A DNA stretch of 9,782 nucleotides from a bacterium (GTDB lineage: Bacteria > RBG-13-66-14): NCBI GenBank assembly GCA_035528375.1, contig DATKYS010000029.1, positions 1 through 9,782 on the forward strand. The letters run 5' to 3'. Of the stretch, positions 1-6,845 are shown in pieces. The position numbers and the translations under genes were made by a program. The notes beneath the pieces were generated by a model. It had not been told where the DNA came from. It saw nothing but the letters and a program-made list of their open reading frames with translations, and did no database searches. The stretch's first letter is position 1. Every line of letters starts with the position of its first letter.

Positions 1-66
1 GTAGGGGCGACCGTCCACGGTCGCCCGCGGGCCGACCTGAACGGCGCGCCGTCGGTCGGCCCCTAC
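1..66. repeat. Composite palindromic intergenic repeat (copy 1)
   Basis: The element begins GTAGGGGC (1-8) and ends GCCCCTAC (59-66), so it has terminal inverted repeats. It holds two palindromes side by side. The first has a perfect 10-bp stem (5-14 with 17-26). The second is GGGCCGACC (29-37) against GGTCGGCCC (54-62) around the perfect core ACGGCGCGCCGT (41-52). Bases 28-76 recur exactly at 171-219, and a one-mismatch copy lies at 8463-8505. It looks like a REP/MITE-type non-coding repeat. It could extend left of the window. Confidence 0.75.
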
Positions 67-120
67 GTCATCGCAAATGCGGGGCGGGGTGGGGAGCGAA
101 AACGCGGCGGCCTGCGGCCT

Positions 121-157
121 CCCTCTCCCTCCGGGAGAGGGGATGGGGGTGAGGGCC
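121..157. repeat. Short hairpin repeat with G-rich tail
   Basis: CCCTCTCCC (121-129) pairs perfectly with GGGAGAGGG (133-141) across a 3-nt loop, and a G-rich tail runs to about 155. The plus strand has four runs of three or more G within 133-155, which fits the usual G-quadruplex pattern. The form resembles the CCCTCTCC...GGAGAGGG intergenic repeats seen in many bacterial genomes. Bases 1-230 hold no gene, only this hairpin and the two palindrome copies around it. Confidence 0.5.
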
Positions 158-164
158 ACCTTAT

Positions 165-209
165 AAAAAACGGGCCGACCTGAACGGCGCGCCGTCGGTC
201 GGCCCCTAC
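165..209 (-). terminator. Rho-independent terminator of ccdA, formed by repeat copy 2
   Basis: On the minus strand the palindrome (arms 197-205 and 172-180, with an inner self-complementary core) is followed by G and six T residues (complement of 165-170). That is the classic GC stem plus U-tract, about 22 bp past the ccdA stop. The other two copies of this palindrome lack a T-run on the minus strand, so only this copy is predicted to terminate. Confidence 0.7.
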
Positions 210-219
210 GTCATCGCAA
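171..219. repeat. Palindromic intergenic repeat (copy 2)
   Basis: This is an exact 49-bp match to 28-76. It has the arms GGGCCGACC (172-180) and GGTCGGCCC (197-205) around ACGGCGCGCCGT (184-195), then CTAC and GTCATCGCAA. Unlike copy 1 it lacks the left-hand GGGCGACCGT palindrome. It starts 12 bp beyond the ccdA stop codon and forms the stem of the terminator annotated here. Confidence 0.75.
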
Positions 220-230
220 TTTACGCCGCG

Positions 231-1088
231 CTAAAACGCCAAAACCGCCTGCAACAGGTCCAGAATCATCAGCACACCCAGCGCGATCAACAACAATCCC
301 CCCACTATCTCCACCACTTTCATGTGCTTCTTGATCCTGTTGAAGAAGCCGAAGAAGGCGTCCACCGCCAGGGTGGTGAGGATGAAAGGGATGGCAAGCC
401 CGAACCCGTAGGCCGCCGCCAGGAAAACCGCCCCGAAGATATTGCTCTTGGTCATGGCCATGCCGATGATGCCGCCGAAGAAGCCCATGGTGCAGGCGGA
501 AAAGGCGAAGGCGAAGGAGAGGCCCATGACGACGCTCTGCCAGGCGCTCCCGCCGCCGCCCTTGGTCCCCCCGCCGCCCAGGAAGTCCAGGAACGGGATG
601 CGCACCAGCCCGGTCATGTGTACTCCGAATAAAACCACCACTGCTCCAAGGACGCGGAAGACCCAGATGCGCAGCGGGCTCGACGGGCTGAAGGCGACGC
701 CCAGGACGCCGAAGACCGCGCCGATGAGCACGTAGACGATTATCACCCCGACGGCGAAGAAGAGCGCGTTCTTGACCATCTTGCGCCGGTTCTTCCGCTT
801 CAGCTCCCGCTTCTCGTCCGCGGGCAGCGCCTCCATCTCCTTGCCGGTTATCTGGCCCAGCGACAGGCCGCTCATGTAGGAGATGAAGGCGGGCACCACC
901 GGCAGCACGCAGGGGGTGATGAAGGTGAAGAGGCCCATCAGGATGGCCACCAGGACGCCGAGGAGGCTGAACTCGGCGGTCTGGCGCTCGGTCCAGGAGG
1001 GGCCCTCGTCCCCGGCGCTCTCGGCCGCCGCCGCCAGGGGTGCCGCCAGGGCGAGGAGGAGGAGAAGGATTGGAACGGCTCTCTTCAA
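231..1088 (-). CDS. ccdA: CcdA/DsbD-family thiol-disulfide transporter (cytochrome c biogenesis transmembrane protein)
   Basis: Inner-membrane protein predicted to pass electrons from cytoplasmic thioredoxin to envelope thiol partners, as in cytochrome c maturation or disulfide reduction. The 285 residues show an N-terminal signal or membrane segment (about 4-22), then some six hydrophobic helices. The family motif FTFITPCVLPVVP carries the first redox Cys (C60). The second Cys is C199 in FSACTMGF, which lacks the prolines that usually flank it. A Gly-rich loop (171-180) lies before the helix holding C199. The start is TTG, supported by a GAGGAG ribosome site (complement of 1095-1100) six bases upstream, and no better start is visible. 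It lies 123 bp after tilS, and a terminator follows, so it is probably its own or the last unit. No cytochrome or thioredoxin gene is in the window, so the electron acceptor is unknown. Confidence 0.88.
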   Translation of the reverse strand: MKRAVPILLLLLALAAPLAAAAESAGDEGPSWTERQTAEFSLLGVLVAILMGLFTFITPCVLPVVPAFISYMSGLSLGQITGKEMEALPADEKRELKRKNRRKMVKNALFFAVGVIIVYVLIGAVFGVLGVAFSPSSPLRIWVFRVLGAVVVLFGVHMTGLVRIPFLDFLGGGGTKGGGGSAWQSVVMGLSFAFAFSACTMGFFGGIIGMAMTKSNIFGAVFLAAAYGFGLAIPFILTTLAVDAFFGFFNRIKKHMKVVEIVGGLLLIALGVLMILDLLQAVLAF

Positions 1089-1111
1089 CGTCGGCTCCTC
1101 GGTTGGGATGT

Positions 1112-1150
1112 GTAGGGCGGCCCCGCAGGACGAGTCCCCTGCGGGCCGCC
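1112..1150. repeat. GTAGGGC-headed hairpin in the ccdA leader
   Basis: GGCGGCCCcGCAGG (1116-1129, one bulged C) pairs with CCTGCGGGCCGCC (1138-1150) over a loop of about 8 nt. The GTAGGG head (1112-1117) matches the head of the repeats at 1 and 8505. On the minus strand no T-run follows, so it is not a standard terminator for tilS. It probably belongs to the same broad group of palindromic repeats, and would fall inside the ccdA 5' leader. Confidence 0.5.
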
Positions 1151-1158
1151 GTTTTCTA

Positions 1159-1189
1159 ATTGTAGGACTGAGGTTACCTTCGGATGCAA
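1159..1189 (-). promoter_or_regulatory. Possible sigma70-type promoter for ccdA
   Basis: On the minus strand TTGCAT (complement of 1184-1189) and TACAAT (complement of 1159-1164) are separated by 19 bp. The -10 is one base from consensus, but the spacer is longer than ideal. It would give a 5' leader of about 65 nt holding the 1116-1150 hairpin. This is pattern match only. Confidence 0.3.
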
Positions 1190-1211
1190 TTATGCCATAG
1201 TGAGTAAATCG

Positions 1212-2561
1212 TCATTGTAACCGATCCACGACGAGGCGCCGGGCGCCCCGCATCGGGCACCGCTCGTCGGCGGCCAGACCGGGGACCCACAGCGGACCGT
1301 CGGCGTCGGCGACGACGGGGTGGTACGGCCGCTCCCACGCCGGCACCCTTTTTTCGGCGAAAAGTTTTTTCAGCTTCTTCGCGCCCACGCCCGTCAGGCG
1401 GAGCGCATCGCCCCGTCCCGGCGTGCGGACCACGAGCGGCAGGTTTCCCTCCCCGAGGGGGATGGAGTCTGCGCCCCGGGCCGTCGGCGCGGCGGCCAAC
1501 TCAACGCGGAACGCGCCCCACGTCCAGCTTCCCGGCCCGGTAATCCCCAGCCCGGCGGGGGGCGGCGGGGGGCGCTTCGGCCCCAGGCAGACCTGGGTCC
1601 AGCACCGGCGCAGCCTCCTGCCCCGGGGCAGGTCCACGGCGCCCTGGTCCTTCCCCCCGGCGACCAGCTCCGCCATCTCCGTCAGGTGGCCGCTCTCGAG
1701 AAACCCGCGCCAGCCGACCTCCCCGGCCCAGATGGCCCGCAGCGCCTCGTAGAGCAGCGCCTCGCCGGCCAGGGCCAGAAGCGGCCCCGAATAAACCGCG
1801 CCCCACGGGCCCTCGGAGAGGTAGGCCCGCTCCGCCAGCTCCTCCCCCACCGCGCGCAGGTAGGCCCGCTGGCGCCGGAGAATCCCCGCGGTCCGGGCCA
1901 CGGCGGCGATCGCCCCGGGGTTGATTCTCACCAGGAGCGGCAGGACCTCGCGGCGTATCAGATTTCGGGCCGCCCCCAGGTCCTCGTTGGTGGGGTCCTC
2001 CCGCCAGGCGAGGCCCCGGTCCGCGAGGTAGGCCCGCAGCGCCGCGTGGTCCAGGTCCAGGAACGGCCGCCACAGCGGCCCGTCCAGCACCTCCATCCCG
2101 CCCAGTCCGTCGAGCCCCGCCCCCCGGACCAGGTTCACCAGCACCGTTTCGATCTGGTCCTCGCGGGTGTGGCCCAGGGCGATGCGCTCGAACCCTCCGT
2201 CGGCGGCGGTTTTGTGCAAAAAATCGTAGCGGGCCTCCCGAGCCCGGGCCTCGCCCTTCTTCGCCGCCCGCCAGCGCCGCACGTGGCACTCCAGCCCCAG
2301 CCGGTCCGCCAGTCCGACCACGTGGGCGGCGTCGTCGGCGGAATCCGGCCGCAGGCCGTGATCGAAGTGGGCCACGGCCAGCTTCAGCCCCGGTCCGGAC
2401 TCGGCGAGCGCCGCCAGGAGGGCGGTGGAGTCGGCCCCGCCGCTCACCGCCACCAGGACGCGCGTCCCCGCCGGGGGGGCCGTGGCCGCGAGAGCCGCCC
2501 GTAACGGGGCGAAAAGATTGTCGGCGGAGTCGGTCATAGTCATGCGGGGAACGGAGAACAC
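1212..2561 (-). CDS. tilS: tRNA(Ile)-lysidine synthetase TilS
   Basis: Cytoplasmic enzyme that uses ATP to attach lysine to C34 of the CAU-anticodon tRNA-Ile, making it read AUA. Visible family marks are the PP-loop ATP motif SGGADS (about 40-45), HFDHGLRPDS (65-74), AREARYDFL (108-115), GHTREDQIETVL (130-141), WREDPTN (186-192), RNLIRREVLPLL (199-210) and a C-terminal domain (about 375-449) with KKLKKLFAEKRVPAWERP and LWVPG. The length is normal for two- or three-domain TilS. The frame opens with GTG at 2561, but ATG codons at residues 7 and 9 fit the family N terminus at least as well, and none has a clear Shine-Dalgarno, so the start is uncertain by up to 24 bases. It follows the methyltransferase by 41 bp with no visible terminator between them. 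Confidence 0.95.
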   Translation of the reverse strand: MFSVPRMTMTDSADNLFAPLRAALAATAPPAGTRVLVAVSGGADSTALLAALAESGPGLKLAVAHFDHGLRPDSADDAAHVVGLADRLGLECHVRRWRAAKKGEARAREARYDFLHKTAADGGFERIALGHTREDQIETVLVNLVRGAGLDGLGGMEVLDGPLWRPFLDLDHAALRAYLADRGLAWREDPTNEDLGAARNLIRREVLPLLVRINPGAIAAVARTAGILRRQRAYLRAVGEELAERAYLSEGPWGAVYSGPLLALAGEALLYEALRAIWAGEVGWRGFLESGHLTEMAELVAGGKDQGAVDLPRGRRLRRCWTQVCLGPKRPPPPPAGLGITGPGSWTWGAFRVELAAAPTARGADSIPLGEGNLPLVVRTPGRGDALRLTGVGAKKLKKLFAEKRVPAWERPYHPVVADADGPLWVPGLAADERCPMRGARRLVVDRLQ

Positions 2562-2602
2562 CGGGGGAGAAGGAAATGCATTGGGTCGTAAGAATCATCC
2601 GA

Positions 2603-3409
2603 TTAACCGATTCGATAGACGAGTATCCGCTGCGCATTCCTCGCCGCGGAGAAGAGATTGGCGATTTTATATACCAGTCTCGTTCCCATTCCCAGCTTAT
2701 TTATGATTTCGTTGGAAGTGAAATATATGGTTTCTATAAATTCAGTTTGGGACATCCAGCCGGTCAATTCCTGCGGATCATCAATCCCCCAGTGAACCTC
2801 CGCGCCGGTTTTCTTGAGCGAGGGATGTCTCCCGATTCTTTTTGCGGTATAAACACTATACGCGTCAAATATTAAGGTGTAATGACCAATCCATTTTTCC
2901 AGTGCGCATAGGACCGCCTTGATTTCCTCTTCCCGGAGATACATAAAGAGACCTTCAGCAACGACGAGATATTGCTTGTTTTCCACGGGAATTCTCTCAA
3001 TCCACCCCAGTTCCGTAACGGATGAAGCAAGTAGGTGGTATTTCTCGGTTTCCGGGAAAAAATCCCTGCGAATATCAATCACTTCTTTATAGTCCAGGTC
3101 ATACCAGTCCACTCTCTCATTATTAATCCTGGTGTATCTACTATCCAGCCCGCATCCCAAATGCATGACGGTGCTCGTTATTTCCTGTTCCAGGCAACCT
3201 GCCACGTAATTATCGAACAGTTTCGCCCTGATGCACATCATCACGTTCGTTTTCTTGGGTGTTTTCAATGAATTGAAGTCATAGGCGATGTTTTCTACGA
3301 TATTCAACGCTTTCTCATCATAAAGAATCGGGGCGCTCTTCCTGCTTTCCAGCGCCTTTCCATACAGAGGCACGAGTAGGGTTTCCTTCTCTTTCTCCAG
3401 TTCAATCAT
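2603..3409 (-). CDS. LCM/TcmP-type SAM-dependent O-methyltransferase, AT-rich
   Basis: Class I SAM methyltransferase of the leucine carboxyl methyltransferase-like family, which includes TcmP-type polyketide methyltransferases. The substrate cannot be told. Of 268 residues, the SAM-binding motif HLGCGLDSR lies near 83-91, the acidic WYDLDYKEVI near 102-111, and AEGLFMYL, typical of this family, near 151-158. The frame is open up to a TTG at 3457, but I chose ATG 3409 because GGAG (complement of 3417-3420) sits seven bases upstream and the family match begins soon after. Composition is clearly more AT-rich than both neighbours, with many AT-ending codons, which suggests recent transfer into the space between porX and tilS. 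It is 54 bp after porX and may be read from the same transcript. Confidence 0.8.
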   Translation of the reverse strand: MIELEKEKETLLVPLYGKALESRKSAPILYDEKALNIVENIAYDFNSLKTPKKTNVMMCIRAKLFDNYVAGCLEQEITSTVMHLGCGLDSRYTRINNERVDWYDLDYKEVIDIRRDFFPETEKYHLLASSVTELGWIERIPVENKQYLVVAEGLFMYLREEEIKAVLCALEKWIGHYTLIFDAYSVYTAKRIGRHPSLKKTGAEVHWGIDDPQELTGWMSQTEFIETIYFTSNEIINKLGMGTRLVYKIANLFSAARNAQRILVYRIG

Positions 3410-3463
3410 CCAGTGTCTCCAGATGCCTACTACCAAACAACGAAAGTTGCGAAACAACCCGGC

Positions 3464-5041
3464 TCATCTCTCGGGCCGCCGGAGGGTCTTGGGGTGCAGC
3501 ACGGCGCAGGGGACTATCATCTCGGGCATGGAGATGCCGCCGTGCTGGAAGGCGCCCGCGTAGAAGCGGCGCTGCTCGTTCTTCGAGTACGAGTAGACGA
3601 AGTTGTAGTCCTCCAGCGCCACGAGGTAGTTCTTGCCGATGTGCTCCGCGGGGAGCATCCACTCCGCGGGGTGGTTGATCAGGAGCGCCCCCTCGCCCTC
3701 GAAGCGCAGGTTCTGGCCGAACCACAGCCGCAGGCCCTTGGAGGTCTTCTTGTCGCAGTAGGCGATGACCGCCCGCTCGGTCTGGATGCTGCCGTGGTCC
3801 GAGGTGATGACGACGGTGACGTCCCGGCCGGTGAGCTCCTTCAGCCCGGCCAACAGGCTCGAGTGGGCGAACCAGGCCGCCGCCACCGCCCGGAACCCCT
3901 GCGGCGTGTCGCTCATCTCCGAGAGCACCTGGAGGTTGGACCGCTCGTGGGTCAGAAGGTCCACGAAGTTGACCACCAGGGAGTAGAGGGTGGTCTCGCG
4001 CCAGCCGCGGAAGAGTTCGAGGACGCTGGGCTCCGTGCTGCCGCCGCGGATTTTTTTGTAGCGCGGTCGGGCCGGGAGCTTCACCCCATGCCGCTCCAGG
4101 CACGCGTTCAGGAGCTGGCCCTCGTGCTGGTTCAGCCCCGCGTCCTCCTCGGAGCGCTCGGACCAGAACTCCGGCAGCTTCTCGGATATCTCCTTCGGGT
4201 ACAGGCCGGCGAAAATCGTGTTCCGGGCGTAGTTCGTGCTCGTGGGGATGATCGAGAGGTACGGGAAGTCGTCTATGAGCCAGTGGGGCTCCAGGAACCG
4301 GCGGAACAGGAGCCAGAGGTCGTAGCGCATGGCGTCTATGACGATGAAGTAGACCGGCCGCTTCTGTTTCAGGAAGGGGGTCACCACCCGGGGGAGGATG
4401 TCCACCGAGAGCATGGGGCGGTCCGCCCCGCCGGCCACCCAGCCGCGGTAGTTCTCGATGACGTAGCGGGCGAAGAGGGCGTTGTCCTCGCGCAGGACCT
4501 GGTCGTGAAGCTTGTGGAGACCGGGGTCCCGGGCCGTCTCGAGATTCAAGTCCCAGTTGACCAGGGAGACGTAGCGCTCGAGCCAGCCTTTCCAGTCGGT
4601 GATTTCGTGCCGGGTCTGGTCGAACTGGCGGAGCTCGGCCATGTAGCGCTGGACCAGGGTGGAGGTCTCGAGGGCCTCGCGGTCCAGGATGCGCTTGAGG
4701 ACGCCGGCGAGCTGGGTCGGGGTGACCGGCTTGACCACGAAGTCGTCGGCGGCCAGGCCGTAGGCCTCGTCCATCAGCGAGTCCTCATGGCCCTTGGTGA
4801 CCATGACCACGGGGAGGTTGGGCCTCACCCGCTTGAGCTCGGCCAGGGTCTCGGTGCCCGAGAGGCCCATCATGTGCTCGTCCAACAGCACGGCGTCGAA
4901 GCGTTCCTCGAGCACCTTCGCCAGGGCGTCGTCGCCGTTGGTGACCCCGACCACCTCGTAGTCGCGGCGTTCGAGGAAGACCACCTGGGAGCGCAGGAGC
5001 TCTATCTCGTCGTCAACCCAGAGGATGCGGCGTTTCTCCAC
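3464..5041 (-). CDS. porX: PorX-like response regulator with PglZ/alkaline-phosphatase-fold output domain
   Basis: Two-domain signalling protein of 525 residues, close to the usual PorX length. The receiver domain (about 1-120) has ILWVDDE with the acidic pair D10/D11, phospho-acceptor D54 (LLDEHM), T82 and K104 (VVKP). After a helical linker, the PglZ domain (about 225-515) shows a set of alkaline-phosphatase-like metal and catalytic candidates: D236 in IVIDAMRYD, T268 in PTSTNYARN, D361 and H365 in NFVDLLTH, D415/H416 in ITSDHG, and H500 in QHGGISMPEM. In Bacteroidota PorX regulates type IX secretion with the kinase PorY and has phosphodiesterase activity on oligonucleotides. Here the active-site set looks intact. 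The start is GTG with AAGGAG only three bases upstream. A PorY-like kinase lies directly upstream. No type IX secretion gene is visible, so the target pathway is open. Confidence 0.9.
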   Translation of the reverse strand: MEKRRILWVDDEIELLRSQVVFLERRDYEVVGVTNGDDALAKVLEERFDAVLLDEHMMGLSGTETLAELKRVRPNLPVVMVTKGHEDSLMDEAYGLAADDFVVKPVTPTQLAGVLKRILDREALETSTLVQRYMAELRQFDQTRHEITDWKGWLERYVSLVNWDLNLETARDPGLHKLHDQVLREDNALFARYVIENYRGWVAGGADRPMLSVDILPRVVTPFLKQKRPVYFIVIDAMRYDLWLLFRRFLEPHWLIDDFPYLSIIPTSTNYARNTIFAGLYPKEISEKLPEFWSERSEEDAGLNQHEGQLLNACLERHGVKLPARPRYKKIRGGSTEPSVLELFRGWRETTLYSLVVNFVDLLTHERSNLQVLSEMSDTPQGFRAVAAAWFAHSSLLAGLKELTGRDVTVVITSDHGSIQTERAVIAYCDKKTSKGLRLWFGQNLRFEGEGALLINHPAEWMLPAEHIGKNYLVALEDYNFVYSYSKNEQRRFYAGAFQHGGISMPEMIVPCAVLHPKTLRRPER

Positions 5042-5057
5042 GGTCTCCTTTTGGTTC

Positions 5058-5103
5058 GGGGCGCCGGGGCGCCGGGGTGGACAAGGGGTTTAAACCCCTC
5101 GTC
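5058..5103. repeat. Intercistronic GGGGCGCC repeats and 16-bp palindrome between kinase and porX
   Basis: GGGGCGCC occurs twice in tandem (5058-5073), followed by the perfect palindrome AGGGGTTTAAACCCCT (5084-5099). Outer GAC/GTC pairs extend the palindrome to 5080-5103 with one mismatch. No T-run follows on the minus strand, so read-through into porX is expected. It may be a processing or attenuation hairpin, or simply another intergenic repeat. Confidence 0.5.
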
Positions 5104-5151
5104 TTTTACGGTGTCCGGCTTCGGAAACGCCGGCGCGTGGGCATCGGTTCC

Positions 5152-6381
5152 CTAGACCGGCAGGGTGATCGTGAAGCGTGTCCCCTCGCCGGGGGAGCTC
5201 TTGAGGCGGATGCGGCCGTGGTGGTACTCGACGATTATCCGGCGCACCAGGGTCAGCCCCAGGCCCCAGCCACGGGCCTTGGTCGAGTGCCCGGCGTCGA
5301 AGACGCGGCGGCGCATCCACCAGTTCATCCCCGCCCCGGTGTCGGACACCTCCAGCTCGACTCCCCTCGGCACCCGCCGGAGGCGGACCGTTATCAGGCC
5401 CCGGCCGGGTTTCCTCCGCCCCTTCTTTCCCCCGTCGCCGGGGTTCGCCAGGACCTCCGCGGCGTTGCGCACCAGGTTCTCTATCACCCAGCCGAAGAGG
5501 ACGGCGGACAGGGGCACGAGCCCCACGTCCTCCGACTCGTCCACCAGCTTGACGTTGGCCAGGGAGATGCGCTTGCGGCAGTATTCCACCGCCTCGCGGA
5601 CCACTGCGCGGAGGTCCGTTTTCTCCAGCTCGGGCGTACGGCCCACCTCGGCGAAGCGGTGGACTATCTGCTCCAGCCGCTTCACGTCCCGGGTCATCTC
5701 CGGCTGGACCTTCCCGACCGCGGCGGGGTCCTCCCTCAGAAGCTCCAGCCAACCCAGAAGGCTCGAGACGGGGGTGCCGAGCTGGTGGGCCGTCTCCTTG
5801 GCCAGCCCCACCCAGATGGCCTGCTGCTCCGACAGGCGGAAGCGGTGGTTGGCGAAGAGCCCCAGCCCGCCGAAAATTAAAATGAACGCGATGCCCACCA
5901 CGGGCAGCCAGGAGAGGGTGGTGATTATCTCCGGCGAGGAGTAGTGCAGCGTGGCGACCAGGCGCTCCTCCACCGTTCCGGTGGGCTTTTGCACCCGGCG
6001 CTCGACCAGGGGGATGGGGTCGTTGTCCTCGTCCATCTCCGCGGCCAGGCGCAGGATTTCCAGACGAGAGGCCGCGTCCACCGGATGCAGGTCGCCGGGC
6101 AGGTTGCGGCACTCCATCTGCTTCCCGTCCGCCGAGACGACGATGGCGGGGAATTTCAGCATGCGCCGCAGGGAGTCGGTTATATCCTTCAACAGGTCCA
6201 GCGACACGTCCCCCCGCGTGACGGCGGTGATGATGGTCGAGGAGACGTCGGCGTAGGCGATGGATATGGAGCGGTACTCGTTCTCCAGCCGGTTGATGAG
6301 GGCGTTGGAGTAGGTGAAAAGACCCACCCCCACGAGGAGGAAGAGGATCAGAAAGTAGAGGGTGATGCGCCGCAGAATCAT
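5152..6381 (-). CDS. PorY-like membrane sensor histidine kinase
   Basis: Inner-membrane sensor kinase of 409 residues, likely partner of the PorX-like regulator downstream. One membrane helix lies near 6-24, an extracytoplasmic sensor of about 130 residues follows, and a second helix lies near 157-177. There is no HAMP domain: the phosphorylated His (H199) is about 20 residues after the helix. The H-box WVGLAKETAHQLGTPVSSL is very like the MAKETAHQLGTP form found in PorY-type kinases of Bacteroidota. The catalytic domain has the N-box IENLVRNAAEVL (about 300-310), DTGAGM (347-352), an F-box region VFDAGHSTK and GWGLGL (371-376). The ATG start is 14 bp after the preceding gene, with only a weak ribosome site, so translation may be coupled. 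The signal it senses is unknown. Confidence 0.9.
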   Translation of the reverse strand: MILRRITLYFLILFLLVGVGLFTYSNALINRLENEYRSISIAYADVSSTIITAVTRGDVSLDLLKDITDSLRRMLKFPAIVVSADGKQMECRNLPGDLHPVDAASRLEILRLAAEMDEDNDPIPLVERRVQKPTGTVEERLVATLHYSSPEIITTLSWLPVVGIAFILIFGGLGLFANHRFRLSEQQAIWVGLAKETAHQLGTPVSSLLGWLELLREDPAAVGKVQPEMTRDVKRLEQIVHRFAEVGRTPELEKTDLRAVVREAVEYCRKRISLANVKLVDESEDVGLVPLSAVLFGWVIENLVRNAAEVLANPGDGGKKGRRKPGRGLITVRLRRVPRGVELEVSDTGAGMNWWMRRRVFDAGHSTKARGWGLGLTLVRRIIVEYHHGRIRLKSSPGEGTRFTITLPV

Positions 6382-6395
6382 GGACCGCCGTTGGT

Positions 6396-6845
6396 TCAGG
6401 GCGTCGCGTATGCGCGCAGGAGGGCGTGCTCACGCTCCGCCGTCGCCGCCAGGGAGCCGAGCACCTCCAGGTACGCCTCGGGGGACGTGTCGGAGGTGCG
6501 CAGGTCCGCCGCCAGGTGCAGCCGGGTCCCGGTGGGGTCCAGGGCGAACTTGACGAGCGGCAGGTCGAAATTTCTTTCCAGCGCCCAGCGCTGCATCCCG
6601 GCCGGGATGCCCTCCCCCTCCACCCGGATGGGCAGAGAGAGGAAGAGGTGCTCCGGCGTGCGGTACACCGTGATCCGCCAGTCGCTCTCGGCGCCGGCGA
6701 AGTCCACGTACCAGCGGTCGGGGTTTTCGGGATCGAGTGAGTAAATGAGGCCCGCCCCCGCCGTGGCCGCGGTGTACTCGACGCTCTCGGCGGCCGGTGA
6801 AACGACCGCCGTCAGTAGCGCGAGAATAATCGTCGCCCGTTTCAC
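6396..6845 (-). CDS. Small exported protein, YbjN-like fold suspected
   Basis: A 149-residue protein with a short signal peptide (MKR, then a hydrophobic stretch to about residue 18, likely cut near SPAAES). The mature part is acidic and ends in a segment (about 75-145) with the pattern LSLPIRVEG, MQRWALERNFDLPLVKFALD, GTRLHLAADL and a final helix. That resembles YbjN / type III chaperone-like sensory proteins; this is a weak similarity judged by eye. The start is GTG and overlaps the stop of the lipoprotein gene by 4 bp (GTGA), so translation is probably coupled. The kinase follows 14 bp later. The position suggests an envelope accessory or ligand-binding partner for the kinase, which is inference. 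Confidence 0.7.
   Translation of the reverse strand: MKRATIILALLTAVVSPAAESVEYTAATAGAGLIYSLDPENPDRWYVDFAGAESDWRITVYRTPEHLFLSLPIRVEGEGIPAGMQRWALERNFDLPLVKFALDPTGTRLHLAADLRTSDTSPEAYLEVLGSLAATAEREHALLRAYATP

Noticed and set aside
1320-2504. Plus-strand open frame of 394 codons
   Set aside because: Antisense shadow of tilS, rich in Pro, Arg, Gly and Gln, with no domain signal.
3410-3457. Longer N terminus of the methyltransferase from TTG 3457
   Set aside because: ATG 3409 has a GGAG seven bases upstream and fits the family start; the extra 16 residues look non-homologous.
3413-5155. Long plus-strand open frame of 580 codons
   Set aside because: It is antisense to the porX-like gene, has no recognisable motif and is typical of the long shadow frames produced by high-GC codon bias.
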